A DNA stretch of 64,000 nucleotides. It comes from Parafenestella ontariensis (Eukaryota; Ascomycota; Dothideomycetes; Pleosporales; Cucurbitariaceae). Position 1 is the stretch's first letter; the number at the start of each line of letters is the position of its first letter. Below are positions 22,578 through 32,881 of this stretch, piece by piece. The stretch is taken from NCBI GenBank assembly GCA_021596325.1, contig JAKGDA010000005.1, positions 62,001 to 126,000 on the forward strand, written 5' to 3'. The position numbers and the translations under genes were made by a program. Below the pieces are notes generated by a model. The model had not been told where the DNA came from and did not search any database. It was given only the letters and a program-made list of their open reading frames with translations.

Positions 22578-23870
22578 ATGTCTACGACTACAACTATGCC
22601 GGGCCGCACCCTTCCGACGATTCCGACCGCTGAGGTACGAGCGCATAACAACGAGAAGTCTTGCTACGTTACGATTGGCACAAAGGTCTACGATGTCACC
22701 GACTTCCTCGAGGGCCATCCCGGTGGCCCTGAGTTCATTCTGGAGTATGCGGGCAAAGATGTGGAGGCGATCTTGAAGGACGAGGTTTCGCATTTTCACT
22801 CCGACTCGGCGTACGAGATCTTGGAGGAAAGCCTCGTTGGCTTCATGGCCACCGACTCGATCATGAACGGCGCCACAAAGAGCTCGAAGCCTGCAGATAT
22901 CATCCCTCTACCTCCCTCAGCCGCAGGCAAGGCCGAGCTCAAGAGCATGACACAGAATGGAGAGCCGCTGTACGCCGCAACTGGCATGTCCTCCGCAGAT
23001 GACCTTTCCCGGGAGACCGACCCTACGATAGACTATAAGCAGCACAAATTTCTGGATCTCAATAAGCCGCTCTTAATGCAGGTCTGGAATGGCGGCTTCG
23101 ACAAAGATTTCTACCTGGAGCAAGTGCACCGACCCCGGCATTACAAGGGAGGCGATTCAGCACCGCTATTTGGCAACTTCTTGGAACCACTGAGCAAGAC
23201 GCCATGGTGGGTCATACCAATGGTGTGGTGGCCCTGTGTCACGGTTGGGACAGTGATTGCTGCCCGGGGCTTAGGCTTCACGCCAGCTTTGATGGGATAC
23301 TGGGTATTCGGCCTGGGCTTCTGGACAATCATAGAGTACATTCTGCACAGGTGTTTATTCCACTTGGACGAGTAAGTGATTCTGCCTTCATAGGTGACGA
23401 CTTGTACTCATATTGAATAGGCACCTACCTAACAACCGCGTCGGCATTACGCTGCACTTCCTCCTCCATGGGATACATCACTATCTCCCTATGGATAAGT
23501 ACAGGCTTGTCATGCCGCCTACCCTCTTCGCTGTGTTGGCAGCACCGTTCTGGAAGTTCGCACATACAATCATCTTCTGGAATTGGTATGCCGCAACGGC
23601 TGCCTACTGCGGCGGCATCTTTGGATACACATGCTATGACATGACACATTACTTCCTTCACCACCAAAAGTAAGCGCACCCTAGAAGAGTTCGATGAATC
23701 TGCTAACAATGTCAAGGCTGCCTCCATACTATCAACAGCTGAAAAAGTACCACCTCGCGCATCATTTCGCCGATTACCAGAATGGCTTTGGTGTCACGAG
23801 CCGCTTTTGGGACTGGGTGTTTGGGACGGAGTTAGATATGGCGCCTCCCAAGGTCATCAAGTCTACCTAA
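22578..23870 (+). CDS. SCS7: Sphingolipid (ceramide) fatty acid alpha-hydroxylase, SCS7/FA2H type
   Basis: About 398 aa from exons 22578-23371, 23421-23669 and 23717-23870. It should 2-hydroxylate the very-long-chain acyl group of ceramide at the ER. The N-terminal cytochrome b5 domain has the heme-binding EGHPGGPEFI, with a second heme His in EVSHFHSDSA. The C-terminal hydroxylase domain carries the full set of di-iron histidine boxes: HRCLFHLDEH, HFLLHGIHHYLP, HYFLHHQ and YHLAHHF. Hydrophobic segments lie around WWVIPMVWWPCVTVGTVI and IIFWNWYAATAAYCGGI. The frame is open upstream of the ATG at 22578, but no earlier ATG is available. A second in-frame ATG lies six codons on. Confidence 0.95.
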
Positions 23871-24445
23871 GTCATCGGCAGCAAGCGAGTCTTCCCTGCC
23901 ACCTGTATCATTACGCATAGATCACTTATGGATGGCGTTTGAGCGACCACTCTGGATAGTTGGAGTTTCTGGTTAGTAGAGGGGCATGTCCTATCACGTT
24001 CATGACACGGTATACTTAGAAATAATATTAATGTGCGCTTTGCCGCCTCTACCGAAGAAAACGCCTCATGATACCTTGTTTTGCAAACAGTTCACGTGAC
24101 GTGCAACCTGCGGCTTCCCGATCTAGAATTAGCCGCCCCGCCAAGCCTCGCGACTTCCAAAATCCCAGCTGGCCAGCCTCGCTCCTCTTCCTCACTCACC
24201 TGCAACAGAATTGTGCGCGACAACACAGCTTTTTCACGCACAAGTTTGTCGAGTGCGGTACGGTACAGACAGTCAATACGTCATCTAGCGACCGCTTGAA
24301 GTGACCGCTGTCTTCCGCATCTCTCTGCACAGCAATTGAATCCAGTTTGAGCTACAAGTTTTGCCGCGCCCATTCGCTCTCACCGTGACTGCGCGCCTCG
24401 CTTCCGACCGACACAACTTATCGAGAACTAGGACCTGCCTTCGCA
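23871..24445. other. Intergenic, promoter of the RBM39-like gene
   Basis: 575 bp. A CACGTG E-box overlapping a TGACGTG element lies near 24094 (TTCACGTGACGTGC), about 350 bp before the next start. Short open frames here are not protein-like. Confidence 0.5.
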
Positions 24446-26321
24446 ATGGCGACAGTCAAGGACGTCGAAGCTCTCCTCGAGGAGGGCGCCCGCGAGACGG
24501 CCCGCGACGTCGAGATGAGGTCCCGCGAGCGCGAGGCTAGCGACGAGACGCGCGACCCCGACAGGCGCCGCGACGATCGTCACCGCGACCGCCACTCGGA
24601 CCGACACGACCGCCGTGACAGGAGCAGGGACCGACATCGTGAGTCAAACGGAGACCGGCGCAGGAGCCGCGACAGGGAGCATCGGCGAAGAGATGGAAGC
24701 CGCCCTCGATCAAGCAAAGGTGCTGACACTGAAGAAGACCGTGATAGGACCCGTCGCAGCAGCTCGCGCGACCGATACCGCGGAGGCCGTAGGGACCGTG
24801 GAGGCGACTACTACAGCGGTGGCGGACGAGCTCGCACTCGCTCCCCCCGCCGTGACCGGGGTGACGACAAGTACCGCGCGCGCGACAGCTCCCGAGACCG
24901 TCGCCGTGGCGGTGGTGAGGAGCGCCGCAACAGCCACCGCGAGAAGACTGCAGAGCCCGAGGCTACCGAAGACGACCGCGACAAGCGCACCATCTTCGTG
25001 CAGCAGATCTCGCAGCGCGCCGAGACCCGCCACCTGCGTTCCTTCTTCGAAGTGGTCGGCCCTGTCGTCGAGGCCCAGATCGTGAAGGACCGAGTCACTG
25101 GACGTTCCAAAGGGTAAGGAGCTCCAACCCACCTCCTGAACATGTGCTGACCAACTTCCAGCGTTGGCTACGTTGAGTTCAAGGACGAAGAGTCTGTCCC
25201 CAAAGCGCTGGAGCTGACTGGCCAGAAACTGAAGGGCGTTCCCATCATTGCGCAGCTCACAGAGGCTGAGAAGAACCGTGCTGCTCGACCCTCCGAGGGC
25301 GGCGCCGCACCTGGTGCCAACGGTGCCCCCTTCCACCGCCTCTATGTTGGCAACATCCACTTCAGCGTCACCGAGAAGGATCTCCAGGAGATCTTCGAGC
25401 CCTACGGTGAGCTTGAGCAGGTCATCCTCCAGCGCGACGAGATGAACCCCGGTCGCTCCAAAGGCTACGGCTTCGTTCAGTAAGTGATATTTAATCATCA
25501 TTCGTGCCTTGCTAACCCATTTGACAGGTTTGTTAACCCTCCTAACGCGAAAGAGGCATTGTCAGAGATGAACGGCTTCGAGCTCGCTGGCCGCCAGATC
25601 CGCGTCGGTCTCGGCAACGATAAGTTTACCCCCGAATCTACCGCCAACCTTCTACGCAGCTTCACAGCGCAGGCTCAGAGCTACCAGGGTTCCGCTTTCA
25701 GTGGAGCTGGTGGCCGCGGCGCCTATGCTGGCGGTTCTGGTGGTGTCTTTGACCGCACCCACAGCAAGGATGACCGCGGTGTAAGCGGCGCCTCTGCCCT
25801 CGACGACACCGATGTCGCTGGAGTCAACTTCAGGACGTACGACCGTGGCAAGCTAATGGCCGCTCTAGCCGGTCGCGATAACCCGGAGCCCACGAAGCAA
25901 GGCGCCCAGCCAGTCATCAGCAAGCCTCGCACTCCTGTCATCGACAAACCTATGGCTTCGAAGTGTGTCAAGATCGAGAACGCTTTCGATGCTGACGAGT
26001 ACGATTTCCTGCCTTACTTACGATAGACAGATCAGCTAATATACTTCTAGGGAACAGAAAGCCTGGGGCAACAACTGGGTCAAGGATCTCGAGCAAGAGG
26101 TCAAAGTCGAGTGCGACAAGAAGTACGGCAAGGTCGTCCACATCGCCGTCGACCCCAATACCGAGGGCGACATTTACGTCAAGTTCGACTCCGTCTCCGG
26201 CGGCGAGAAGGCTCTTCAGGGTCTCAACGGTCGCATGTTCAACAACCGCAAAATCCGCGCGTCTTATGTTGTCGACAAGATCTACAACTCTCTTTGGGGT
26301 GCTGCTGCTAGCAAGTTCTAA
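24446..26321 (+). CDS. RBM39/Rsd1-like splicing factor (RS domain plus RRMs)
   Basis: About 575 aa from exons 24446-25113, 25162-25479, 25528-25998 and 26051-26321. Residues 1-170 are an Arg/Asp/Ser-rich RS-like region with many RDR and RHR words. Then come RRM1 (KRTIFVQQISQRAE ... GYVEFKDEE), RRM2 (HRLYVGNIHFSVTEKDL ... SKGYGFVQFVNP), a Gly-rich linker, and a C-terminal degenerate RRM of the UHM type (WGNNWVKDLEQEV ... DIYVKFDSVSGGEKAL ... NRKIRASYV). That order is diagnostic of the CC1-like/RBM39 family acting in pre-mRNA splicing with U2AF. All introns are 48-52 nt. The RS region is so GC-rich and repetitive that long shadow frames appear beside it. Confidence 0.95.
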
Positions 26322-27857
26322 TCTGAACGGTACGTCCTAACTTTGTCAAGGGGTACTCGGTATCTGATCCGCTGCCGAGTACCCCTACGTCTCTTGACCT
26401 TGTGCATACAGGATCGCGCTCGACGACAGGTTCACGGTTACGGATGCATGGATGGCGTTATTGGGATGGATATGGATGGTTTGCTGCTTCAATTTGGTTA
26501 CAGGTCTTCACTTCCCTCTTCGGATGTCTTTATGACTAGCGCTTCGTTCACGAAGCTGCTCCCCGATTGGCAGATGAGTGGCGGAAATTGTCCTGGTATG
26601 TTCTGTGACGGATCACGGCCTCTTCGGATCTTACCTTGGTCTCCTAGGTTCCACGGAATGCTGCACATAAGCGGCTTTGCGATTGCGACATGGTTAAAGC
26701 GGAAGACACTGGGCTGCTAATAGTACATAGGACCAGCTCGTCTCTTCCGTTTTGGATGACAGCCTGTCAATAATCATGTGTTTAGATACTTCCTTGCGAG
26801 CAACCGTGATATGGGTCTTTTGTGAAGAGATGGACGTTTGGAAAGCATGCATGCATCGGGCGTGGTTTGACCCTCTCCGTAACTGACTGCCATGCCTGAC
26901 TACGTGACAGATTCTGACTATATCAACATCGTCGGCGACTCATCCTTCAACAGATCTTGTCCCTTTCATTTCTTTGATCTTGCGTGGGCTAACTCATGCG
27001 CAGTGATTGCTCAGCTTTGTGCTTGGACTACTCTTCTGGGTACTCTTCCTGTTGTGTGCACCCGCACCGTCCCCTCCTGAATGACCGGGCCGCCTATCTA
27101 ATGTTCAGGCACAACTTCCTTGTTTTCACCAAGACCCGCATTCAATCTGCTAGCAGATTGTCCGTCTTAGCCCGCATAGCCGCTCTGTCGTATGAACAAC
27201 AGTCAAATTTGCTGCCGACCGTCATCTTAGTGGGATCGCTCCATAAAGTAGTGGCTTTCAGGCATTTCTTATATGACAGTCTCATCATATTGCGTCATAA
27301 AGGAGCATAGCTCTCATGACTGATTCATTTCCTGTAATTAAATGCCTCGCGCCTGAATTGCTTACATGTTCACAGGATAGAGTAGGTTAGATGTAGCTTT
27401 ATTGTACATCAGCAATTCAAACTGTCATGTTGCTCTCTCAGTCCCCCTATTTAGCGCTTTCACAATGTCCTTCACAAGACCTAGACCAAGTACTCCCTCG
27501 AAGTCACCTCTAGCGATGCTTCAAATGAACAGCAACATGACCAGTTACTTCACTTCACAATGGAAGATGGCGAACAATGTATTTTCTGTCTTTAGTTTCT
27601 GCCGGATCACCATACTGCAGTCTGCAACATGACATTGTGTGCTCACCTTCGAGTAGCGAAGGATTCAAGTGGAGGCGATTTGCGCGCTGCACATTCATCT
27701 CGACTATCGTGTCATTGTGTTCGAACACCGACGAACAGCATGTTCGTCTCGAGATCCTTAAATCTACGACGACATCTCCACCCATTCCTTCCCCTGACCT
27801 AGCGCACTGCTCCGTTCGCAACTACACATCCTAGTAGTACCACCTCAGCCAAACACG
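26322..27857. other. Long intergenic region downstream of the RBM39-like gene
   Basis: 1.5 kb. The first part must be 3' UTR of the splicing factor and the last part the promoter of the next gene. Several short open frames (62-125 codons) lack domain, composition or splice support. Nothing else is recognised. Confidence 0.5.
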
Positions 27858-28463
27858 ATGAACCTAAACGACATCTCCTCCACCTACCGCACGCAAGCAT
27901 GGTCCCACCTCCCCTGCACCCCCCTCTCCACCATGCACGACCTAACCTGCGGCCACCGCGTGCAAACCAAGCCAGGCCCACAGCAGCAGCAGCAGCAATG
28001 TGGCAGCAACTGCACGCACCCCATCCACCCCTCTAGCACGCCCTTCATCTGCCGCCTCTGCATCGCGCAGCCCATCCTCGAGGGCCTGGGTCTAGCCTCC
28101 CCCGACGAAGCCCTGGACCCCACCGCGCACGCGGCCGAACTTGCATGCCCCATCGTTGGCGCGCTCGTTGAAGAAGAGAGGGTTCCGCTGCTGAATAGTG
28201 GGTGTCGGGATGCTGCTCCGCTGAGTAGGACGGATGGTTTGGTGCAGTTTGTGCGCGAGTTTGGGACGGAGGTGTTGGGGATTGGTGAGCGGGAAGTGTT
28301 GGTGCTGGAGGGTTTGTTTCGGGGGTTGCAGATTAAGACGACGGAGGAGAAGGGGGAGGCTATGCGGAGTGTGTTTGCTGCGTTGGGGTTGAATGATGGG
28401 GATGGGGATGGGAGGGGCGGGGTGGAAGATGAGGAGGAGGAGGGGGCGATGTGTCTTTGTTAG
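27858..28463 (+). CDS. Small Cys/His-rich protein, unrecognised
   Basis: A 201-residue single-exon protein that I do not recognise. The N-terminal 70 residues hold a likely zinc-binding pattern: C31-G-H33, C48-x3-C52-x-H54 and C65-x2-C68, interrupted by a run of six glutamines. The middle is helical in character (FVREFGTEVLGIGEREVLVLEGLF), and the end is an acidic Gly/Asp/Glu tail closing with CLC. The same Cys/His spacing occurs in the next gene downstream, so the two are probably diverged relatives. A single ATG opens the frame, preceded by ordinary A-rich leader. Codon use in the second half is GT-rich compared with the first half. Function unknown. Confidence 0.7.
   Translation: MNLNDISSTYRTQAWSHLPCTPLSTMHDLTCGHRVQTKPGPQQQQQQCGSNCTHPIHPSSTPFICRLCIAQPILEGLGLASPDEALDPTAHAAELACPIVGALVEEERVPLLNSGCRDAAPLSRTDGLVQFVREFGTEVLGIGEREVLVLEGLFRGLQIKTTEEKGEAMRSVFAALGLNDGDGDGRGGVEDEEEEGAMCLC
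27981..27997 (+). repeat. CAG repeat coding polyglutamine
   Basis: A CAG run of just over five units encodes most of the six-glutamine stretch. It sits between the first (CGH) and second (C-x3-C-x-H) putative metal ligands of the small Cys/His-rich protein, so length changes would alter loop size. Confidence 0.85.
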
Positions 28464-29164
28464 ATGATGGAGTTGGGTGGGTGGTATGTACTGCTTGGAC
28501 TTTTGTCTGATTTGAAAATGCTGCCCTTATGGATATGACTTGGATTGCGGATTTAGGTCGATGTGTTGTAAAACATTTGGGCTTTCGGGAGTTTTTGAAT
28601 GTCAATCTAATATGGTACGCGACCAAGCTGTCCCACGTCGTTTTTTTCCTGGTGCACTATTGAGCCCATCTGGTCTGATTGATTACTGAAATATTATCGC
28701 AACATGATGGAGGTTACCCAAAATTACATCATCGCTATCGTTAGATAAATATGATTCAAGATCATGTTCTGGTAGCTCTTACCACAGTTGAGTAGTGCAA
28801 CTTGGCATATACCTTGATCTCTAGTTTCCAATCTACGTTCCCTTCGCGAAGACCAGGTCGTTCCTTCTCGTTCACAGTACCGTACTAGAGAACCTATTCG
28901 GAAGTTACAACGTAACCATGTACATCACTGCCCTCACAGTACAGCCAAAGAGCAGCGACCGCCCATCAGGCTCTTCTAGAGGCGAAGGTGCTCAAGAAAC
29001 CATCCTTCTCTTTCACCTCCATCACAGCGGCAACTAAACACCCGGGAACTTTACAATCTACAAGGACAAATTTACATACATATTTAGAAATCCGGTTCGT
29101 AATCCCTCAAACATTCCACCGCCATGACCAACCCCAGCCTAACCTCGTCCACCAGTTTGGCGAA
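28464..29164. other. Intergenic between the two Cys/His-rich genes
   Basis: 700 bp with no recognisable element. The frame of the downstream gene is open from 28988 but has no ATG before 29165, so the 5' end of that gene could include an unseen upstream exon here. Confidence 0.45.
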
Positions 29165-30439
29165 ATGCTCTCGTTCCCTTTTGGGTTCTACCCTGGCGAG
29201 ATTATTCGCGAAACAGTTTCCTATCCACGCATCAAAGTTACGCCTGCGAATGACTCCTGTCTGAACCCGTCTATGGCATGCGAGCACATTCTATTATGCG
29301 GCCACATCATCATCACCGCAAAGCCTGACGAACCGTGCGCACCCAACTGCCATCACATCAAGAACCGCAAGAGCAAATTCGGAAAGGAAGTGAGCGCGAA
29401 GAATTTCTACTGCGACGCATGTATAGAGTTGCGAAACGAAGCCTTCATTCCTTATTATGATGTGACACCCCAAACGGCCGGTACGTTGCTTGCTCTTTCT
29501 CCCACACACTCATCCCACCAAGGCACTGACTTTTGTGTAGAAGATGTGCGAGCGCAGATGCGTCAAAACGTAGCTAAGAAGTGCGGCAAAGATACCAAGT
29601 ATCGGAAGTGCTATATTGGTCTAAAAGTAACCTCTGTGCCTTGCGACTACGATGGTGATCCCGCACGCGGTTACGTACCGAGAGAAATACACCACCCGCA
29701 CGACACCGCCTTGCCTCAGACCGGGGATAACATGTTCGAAGATATCGATGTAGACCCTGCGGAACTATCAGAACAACAGAAGGAGGGGAAAGGAAAGACG
29801 ACGAACGTGGTGAAGATATTAGGCAGCTCAATCACAGAGGAAAACAGAAGTTTGGGTCATGGAGAGGCGAACGATACGCAGCTGAGGACGCCCGATGAGG
29901 AATATTTCTCGGGCGCCTTTGCCCCAGAAAGACCTGATGAGCTGTCACTCGTGCCCGACAAGGAAGAGAGTGTGGAAACGCAGAACAAATTCATTCTCCA
30001 CACAATCTCAGCAGCGGGGAATAGCACTATGCCACATGCTCCATCTCATCCTAGCCACATCGCTCCCCGTTCAGTCGATGACGATTCTAGTCCGCGAGAG
30101 CCCAATGCCCCTCGAGTGGGAAACACTACTCCACATAATCCTTTTCATCTTTTCTCCTTGGCCGCCAGTCTAGACATTAGCTCTAGTCCACGAAACCTTA
30201 ATGTTTCCTTCGCAGGGGATACCACTATCTCGCATGTTCCCGACCGTTTTCGCCCCATCGCTCCCCGTCCGGTGGGTCCAACTTCCAGTCCGCGAGAGCT
30301 TCCCGTTTCCCGGCAATCTACACTTAAGCGCAAGAAGCCGGCGGTTGAGGATCCCGACGACGAGGCTGGTGTTAATGAATGGTCTCTTCCGTGGGCTTCT
30401 GAGTATTGCACGCGCAAAGTGAAGAGATCGTGTTTCTAG
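29165..30439 (+). CDS. Cys/His-rich protein with C-terminal degenerate repeats, unrecognised
   Basis: About 404 aa from exons 29165-29480 and 29541-30439. The 60-nt intron is stop-free and in frame, and its removal joins PQTA to EDVRAQ. I do not recognise the family. Residues 39-86 hold C-x-H and paired cysteines: C45-G-H47, C58-x3-C62-x-H64 and C83-x2-C86, the same order as in the preceding gene. A second cysteine group follows (KKCGKDTKYRKCYIG, then VPCDY). Residues 270-385 are three diverged copies of a unit of about 33 residues, each ending in an SSPR(E/N)L/P type motif. The C-terminus has a basic KRKK stretch that could be a nuclear signal. A zinc-binding role is inference. Confidence 0.72.
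   Translation: MLSFPFGFYPGEIIRETVSYPRIKVTPANDSCLNPSMACEHILLCGHIIITAKPDEPCAPNCHHIKNRKSKFGKEVSAKNFYCDACIELRNEAFIPYYDVTPQTAGTLLALSPTHSSHQGTDFCVEDVRAQMRQNVAKKCGKDTKYRKCYIGLKVTSVPCDYDGDPARGYVPREIHHPHDTALPQTGDNMFEDIDVDPAELSEQQKEGKGKTTNVVKILGSSITEENRSLGHGEANDTQLRTPDEEYFSGAFAPERPDELSLVPDKEESVETQNKFILHTISAAGNSTMPHAPSHPSHIAPRSVDDDSSPREPNAPRVGNTTPHNPFHLFSLAASLDISSSPRNLNVSFAGDTTISHVPDRFRPIAPRPVGPTSSPRELPVSRQSTLKRKKPAVEDPDDEAGVNEWSLPWASEYCTRKVKRSCF
30015..30320 (+). repeat. Three diverged coding repeats of about 33 codons
   Basis: Each unit starts with a threonine-containing word (NSTMPHAP, NTTPHNP, DTTISHVP), continues with a P/H/F-rich segment (SHIAPR, FSLAASL, RPIAPRP) and ends with SSPREPN, SSPRNLN or SSPRELP. 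The DNA also shows repeated CTAGTCC/CCAGTCC-G-CGAGAGC words. Confidence 0.75.
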
Positions 30440-30873
30440 GGTGCGAAATCCTCTCGAGACATTAGAGCGACGACTAGGTAGTAGATTTCGCGTCAACTGA
30501 GTTGGAGCTTTTCATGTCCTGTTCTTGATTTTGTAGCAGTGGATGAAAGAGATCGGTACTGAAAGAGACGGGCGATAGTGTTCGTGCTGATGGACTTCAC
30601 GAGATCGCTGCGTGGGGTTGCTGTCTTTTTATCACATTCATTTAGAGCTATCGTAGACTGCCTGGAGTGTATAGTCCAACTGTATCAATATCCAAGGTAC
30701 CTGGAGGCTGAGAGCGATTGATCAATATTGCTCATGAATGATGGGTATGGTCTAAGGAGTGATGAATAGTCATGTTATGAATTCTCCAGCCTTGCCATCG
30801 TCAACTACCGGCACCTCCTTTTCCACTCGGATATACACAATATGTATACTCCCTCCATACGCGCCACATCATT
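30440..30873. other. Intergenic
   Basis: 434 bp 3' of the Cys/His-rich gene and 3' of the small minus-strand gene. Nothing seen. Confidence 0.4.
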
Positions 30874-31185
30874 CTACGCGCCCAAAACCACAAACAACGC
30901 GAACAACCACGCCACAACTCCAAACACCACAAACAAAGTTATGGAAAGCTTCAAAAACTTCTCCCACCTCTTCCTCTTCGAAACCTTTTCCTCTGCATTC
31001 TCAAGTTCGAAGAAACCTAGTTCAACGTCGTTTCTGCTCGAGGGCCGGCGGATGAAGAGGTCGGAAATGGAATCGTTGTGGTGTAGAGGCTTGTGTGAGG
31101 AGTGGTCGTCCGTGGCTGGAGTCTCGGGGAAGCGCTTCATGGTGGTGATTGAAGAGGGGGTTGAAGGTGTTGAGGGGCGTTGCAT
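30874..31185 (-). CDS. Possible small tail-anchored membrane protein
   Basis: A 103-residue frame with a polar Ser/Thr/Pro-rich N-terminus, a short acidic/basic segment (ELENAEEKVSKRKRWEKF) and a single strong hydrophobic C-terminal helix (SITLFVVFGVVAWLFALFVV) preceded by basic residues. This layout is what a tail-anchored protein looks like and is unlikely to arise from a random frame. There is no known family match that I can name. The overlapping plus-strand frame looks like its shadow. Moderate to low confidence, as there is no splice or conservation evidence. Confidence 0.45.
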   Translation of the reverse strand: MQRPSTPSTPSSITTMKRFPETPATDDHSSHKPLHHNDSISDLFIRRPSSRNDVELGFFELENAEEKVSKRKRWEKFLKLSITLFVVFGVVAWLFALFVVLGA

Positions 31186-31205
31186 GGCTGCTGGATAGAT
31201 GGTGG

Positions 31206-31230
31206 GTTGAGTTGAGTTGAGTTCAGTTGA
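31206..31230. repeat. Short GAGTT pentanucleotide repeat
   Basis: About four tandem units of GTTGA (the last degenerate) lie just upstream of the small minus-strand frame. Confidence 0.7.
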
Positions 31231-31433
31231 TGGTTCGAGGTATGAGTGTTGAAGGGGAAGGAGAGTGGAGCGTGGAGATAGAATGGCGGGTGCGTGGATG
31301 GGAAGGGTGTGTGATAATGGTCTACTGCAGCTGTTACTATGCGCCTGTGAAATAAAATCACCTAAGAAGGATCAATATGTTGTTTCACTGGATACCTTCT
31401 ACTTCTGTTGCCGTGACACCATCTGAACTTCTC

Positions 31434-32006
31434 CTAATCCTGACTCGCGACCTTCTTTTTCTCCACCACACGTACACCCCTGCTCTGTCGACTCGGTGCA
31501 GGAATAAAATAGTCCTGCACGAACGCAACGTCTCGCTCATACTCCGTCTCATACAACTGGAGTCGATCTCCTATCAGCTTAAACACATAACCCAAAGTTA
31601 AATACAGTTCCGCATACGCCAATCGCATACCAACACACTGCCTTGATCCACGTCCGAAGTTGTTCAAATGCGCACGCAAGCGTTGGCGATCCGCAGGTTC
31701 GAGATTCAACCACCGCTCTGGGTTGAATTTCTCCGGCTCGGGGAAGATAGCGGGATCACGATGGAGAAAGTAGGCAGTGTATCCTACGGGTGTGCCTGGT
31801 GGAATGATCCAGTCGTGGTACTGCAGTGTGTCTTTAGGGTGCGAACGTGAGAGACGGTGCATAGAGCCGTAAGACAGACGAAAGCCCTCGTCCATGACAG
31901 CATTGAGGTAAGGCAGCGCCTCGAGAACTTGTTGGCTAGGCAAAGACGTCGAGTCAGGTATTTCCTCCCGCAACTCTTCCATCAAATTCTTCATAGCATG
32001 TGTCCT
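31434..32006 (-). pseudogene. Cytochrome P450, 3' fragment only
   Basis: About 190 C-terminal residues of a P450. Visible parts are the end of helix I/J (NLMEELREEIPD), helix K ExxR as EGFR, PPGTPVGYTAYFLHRDP, the PERF-like FNPERWL and the heme loop FGRGSRQCVGMRLAYAE with the axial cysteine. The N-terminal 300 or so residues, including the membrane anchor and the oxygen-binding helix I, are absent. An acceptor-like TTTCGGATAG at about 32007 suggests that an upstream exon once joined here. The remaining frame is undamaged, so the loss may be recent. An intact P450 of this type would sit on the ER and oxidise a secondary metabolite or xenobiotic; this one should be inactive. Confidence 0.82.
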
Positions 32007-32142
32007 TAGCTATCCGAAAAAATAAAGGATATTCCCAAATTACATGCAAGAATAGATACACCCGCATTTGAGTCTACCAACCTGGTCAGCTCACTTATAT
32101 TTGAACTGTCAGCATAGGACAAAACGTACATGCAGCTCTCTG
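32007..32142. other. Junction between two truncated genes
   Basis: About 136 bp separate the broken end of the beta-lactamase-like gene from the acceptor of the P450 fragment. I see no transposon ends or target-site duplication, so a simple deletion is the most economical explanation. Confidence 0.5.
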
Positions 32143-32881
32143 TCAAGGCGCGAACATTAGTTGCTCCCTTTTAACACCATCAATGACCTCTTCCGGGCTT
32201 GCGCCCGCCCAGGCAGCACCGATTGTCTGCGCATCCGCCTTTCCCGTGTTAAGAATCATGTTGAAACCCGTACTATAGCTTTCTCTCGGGATACCCGCGG
32301 TATGACTTGCAAGCATAGCCAGCGTGATCTCGCTGCCGCCGTCATTCCAGTCTTTCTCTGGAAGTCCAAAAGTTGGGAGGAGAAGGCGGACCGGTGTATT
32401 CATTGTTAGCAAGGAGTAATCAGTTGTAGAGTTTAGTCTAGACTGTCTCTCTATCACAAGGGCCGAAGCCATTGCGATGTTCTTAGAGACAGACATGACG
32501 CGGAAAATGGATTTGCTGGTCACTTTGTTGTTTTCGGCTGGGTAAAGGCCGGTCTCGTTCATCTTGAGGGTACCATTGTTGAATGCGTACACAGGTTCTG
32601 GGGCTGATGAATGTACCTAGCGGTGTTGTTAGGAAGGAAGATGACCTACTTGAGACCTTGATACTTACCACGGCGAAGCTGAGGCCATCACGTGTAGTAT
32701 TGATGTATAGTGATAAAAGGTTCCGTTCGACTTCCTCGAACGCTGCGATTATTGCTGGATGTTGGAGGACTGCTACATCAGACAATAGCTTTGCCGGAAA
32801 GTCTGGTATACAAGCTCCAGTAACCAACGTAAACAGATAGCTTGCAAGTAAGACCACAGCAGCGACACCCATGCGTGACAT
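32143..32881 (-). pseudogene. Serine beta-lactamase-like hydrolase, 5' fragment only
   Basis: About 228 N-terminal residues from exons 32669-32881 and 32143-32616. A signal peptide (MGVAAVVLLASYLFTLVTGAC) is followed by SFAVVHSSAPEPVYAF and the SxxK nucleophile motif as MSVSKN, then MLASHTAGIPRE, all usual in class C beta-lactamase-like/LACTB proteins of fungi. These proteins normally run to around 500 residues, and the Tyr-x-Asn motif should come shortly after the LMFAP where this frame stops. The gene is therefore cut within its catalytic domain. It lies directly before a P450 that has lost its 5' half, on the same strand. Confidence 0.8.

Noticed and set aside
26343..26720. 125-codon plus-strand frame after the RBM39-like gene
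   Set aside because: Probably 3' UTR. Tryptophan/glycine-rich random translation with no motif.
31434..32881. Functional P450 and beta-lactamase pair of a secondary-metabolite cluster
   Set aside because: Both genes are truncated within catalytic domains, and no PKS, NRPS, terpene cyclase or cluster regulator is in the window.
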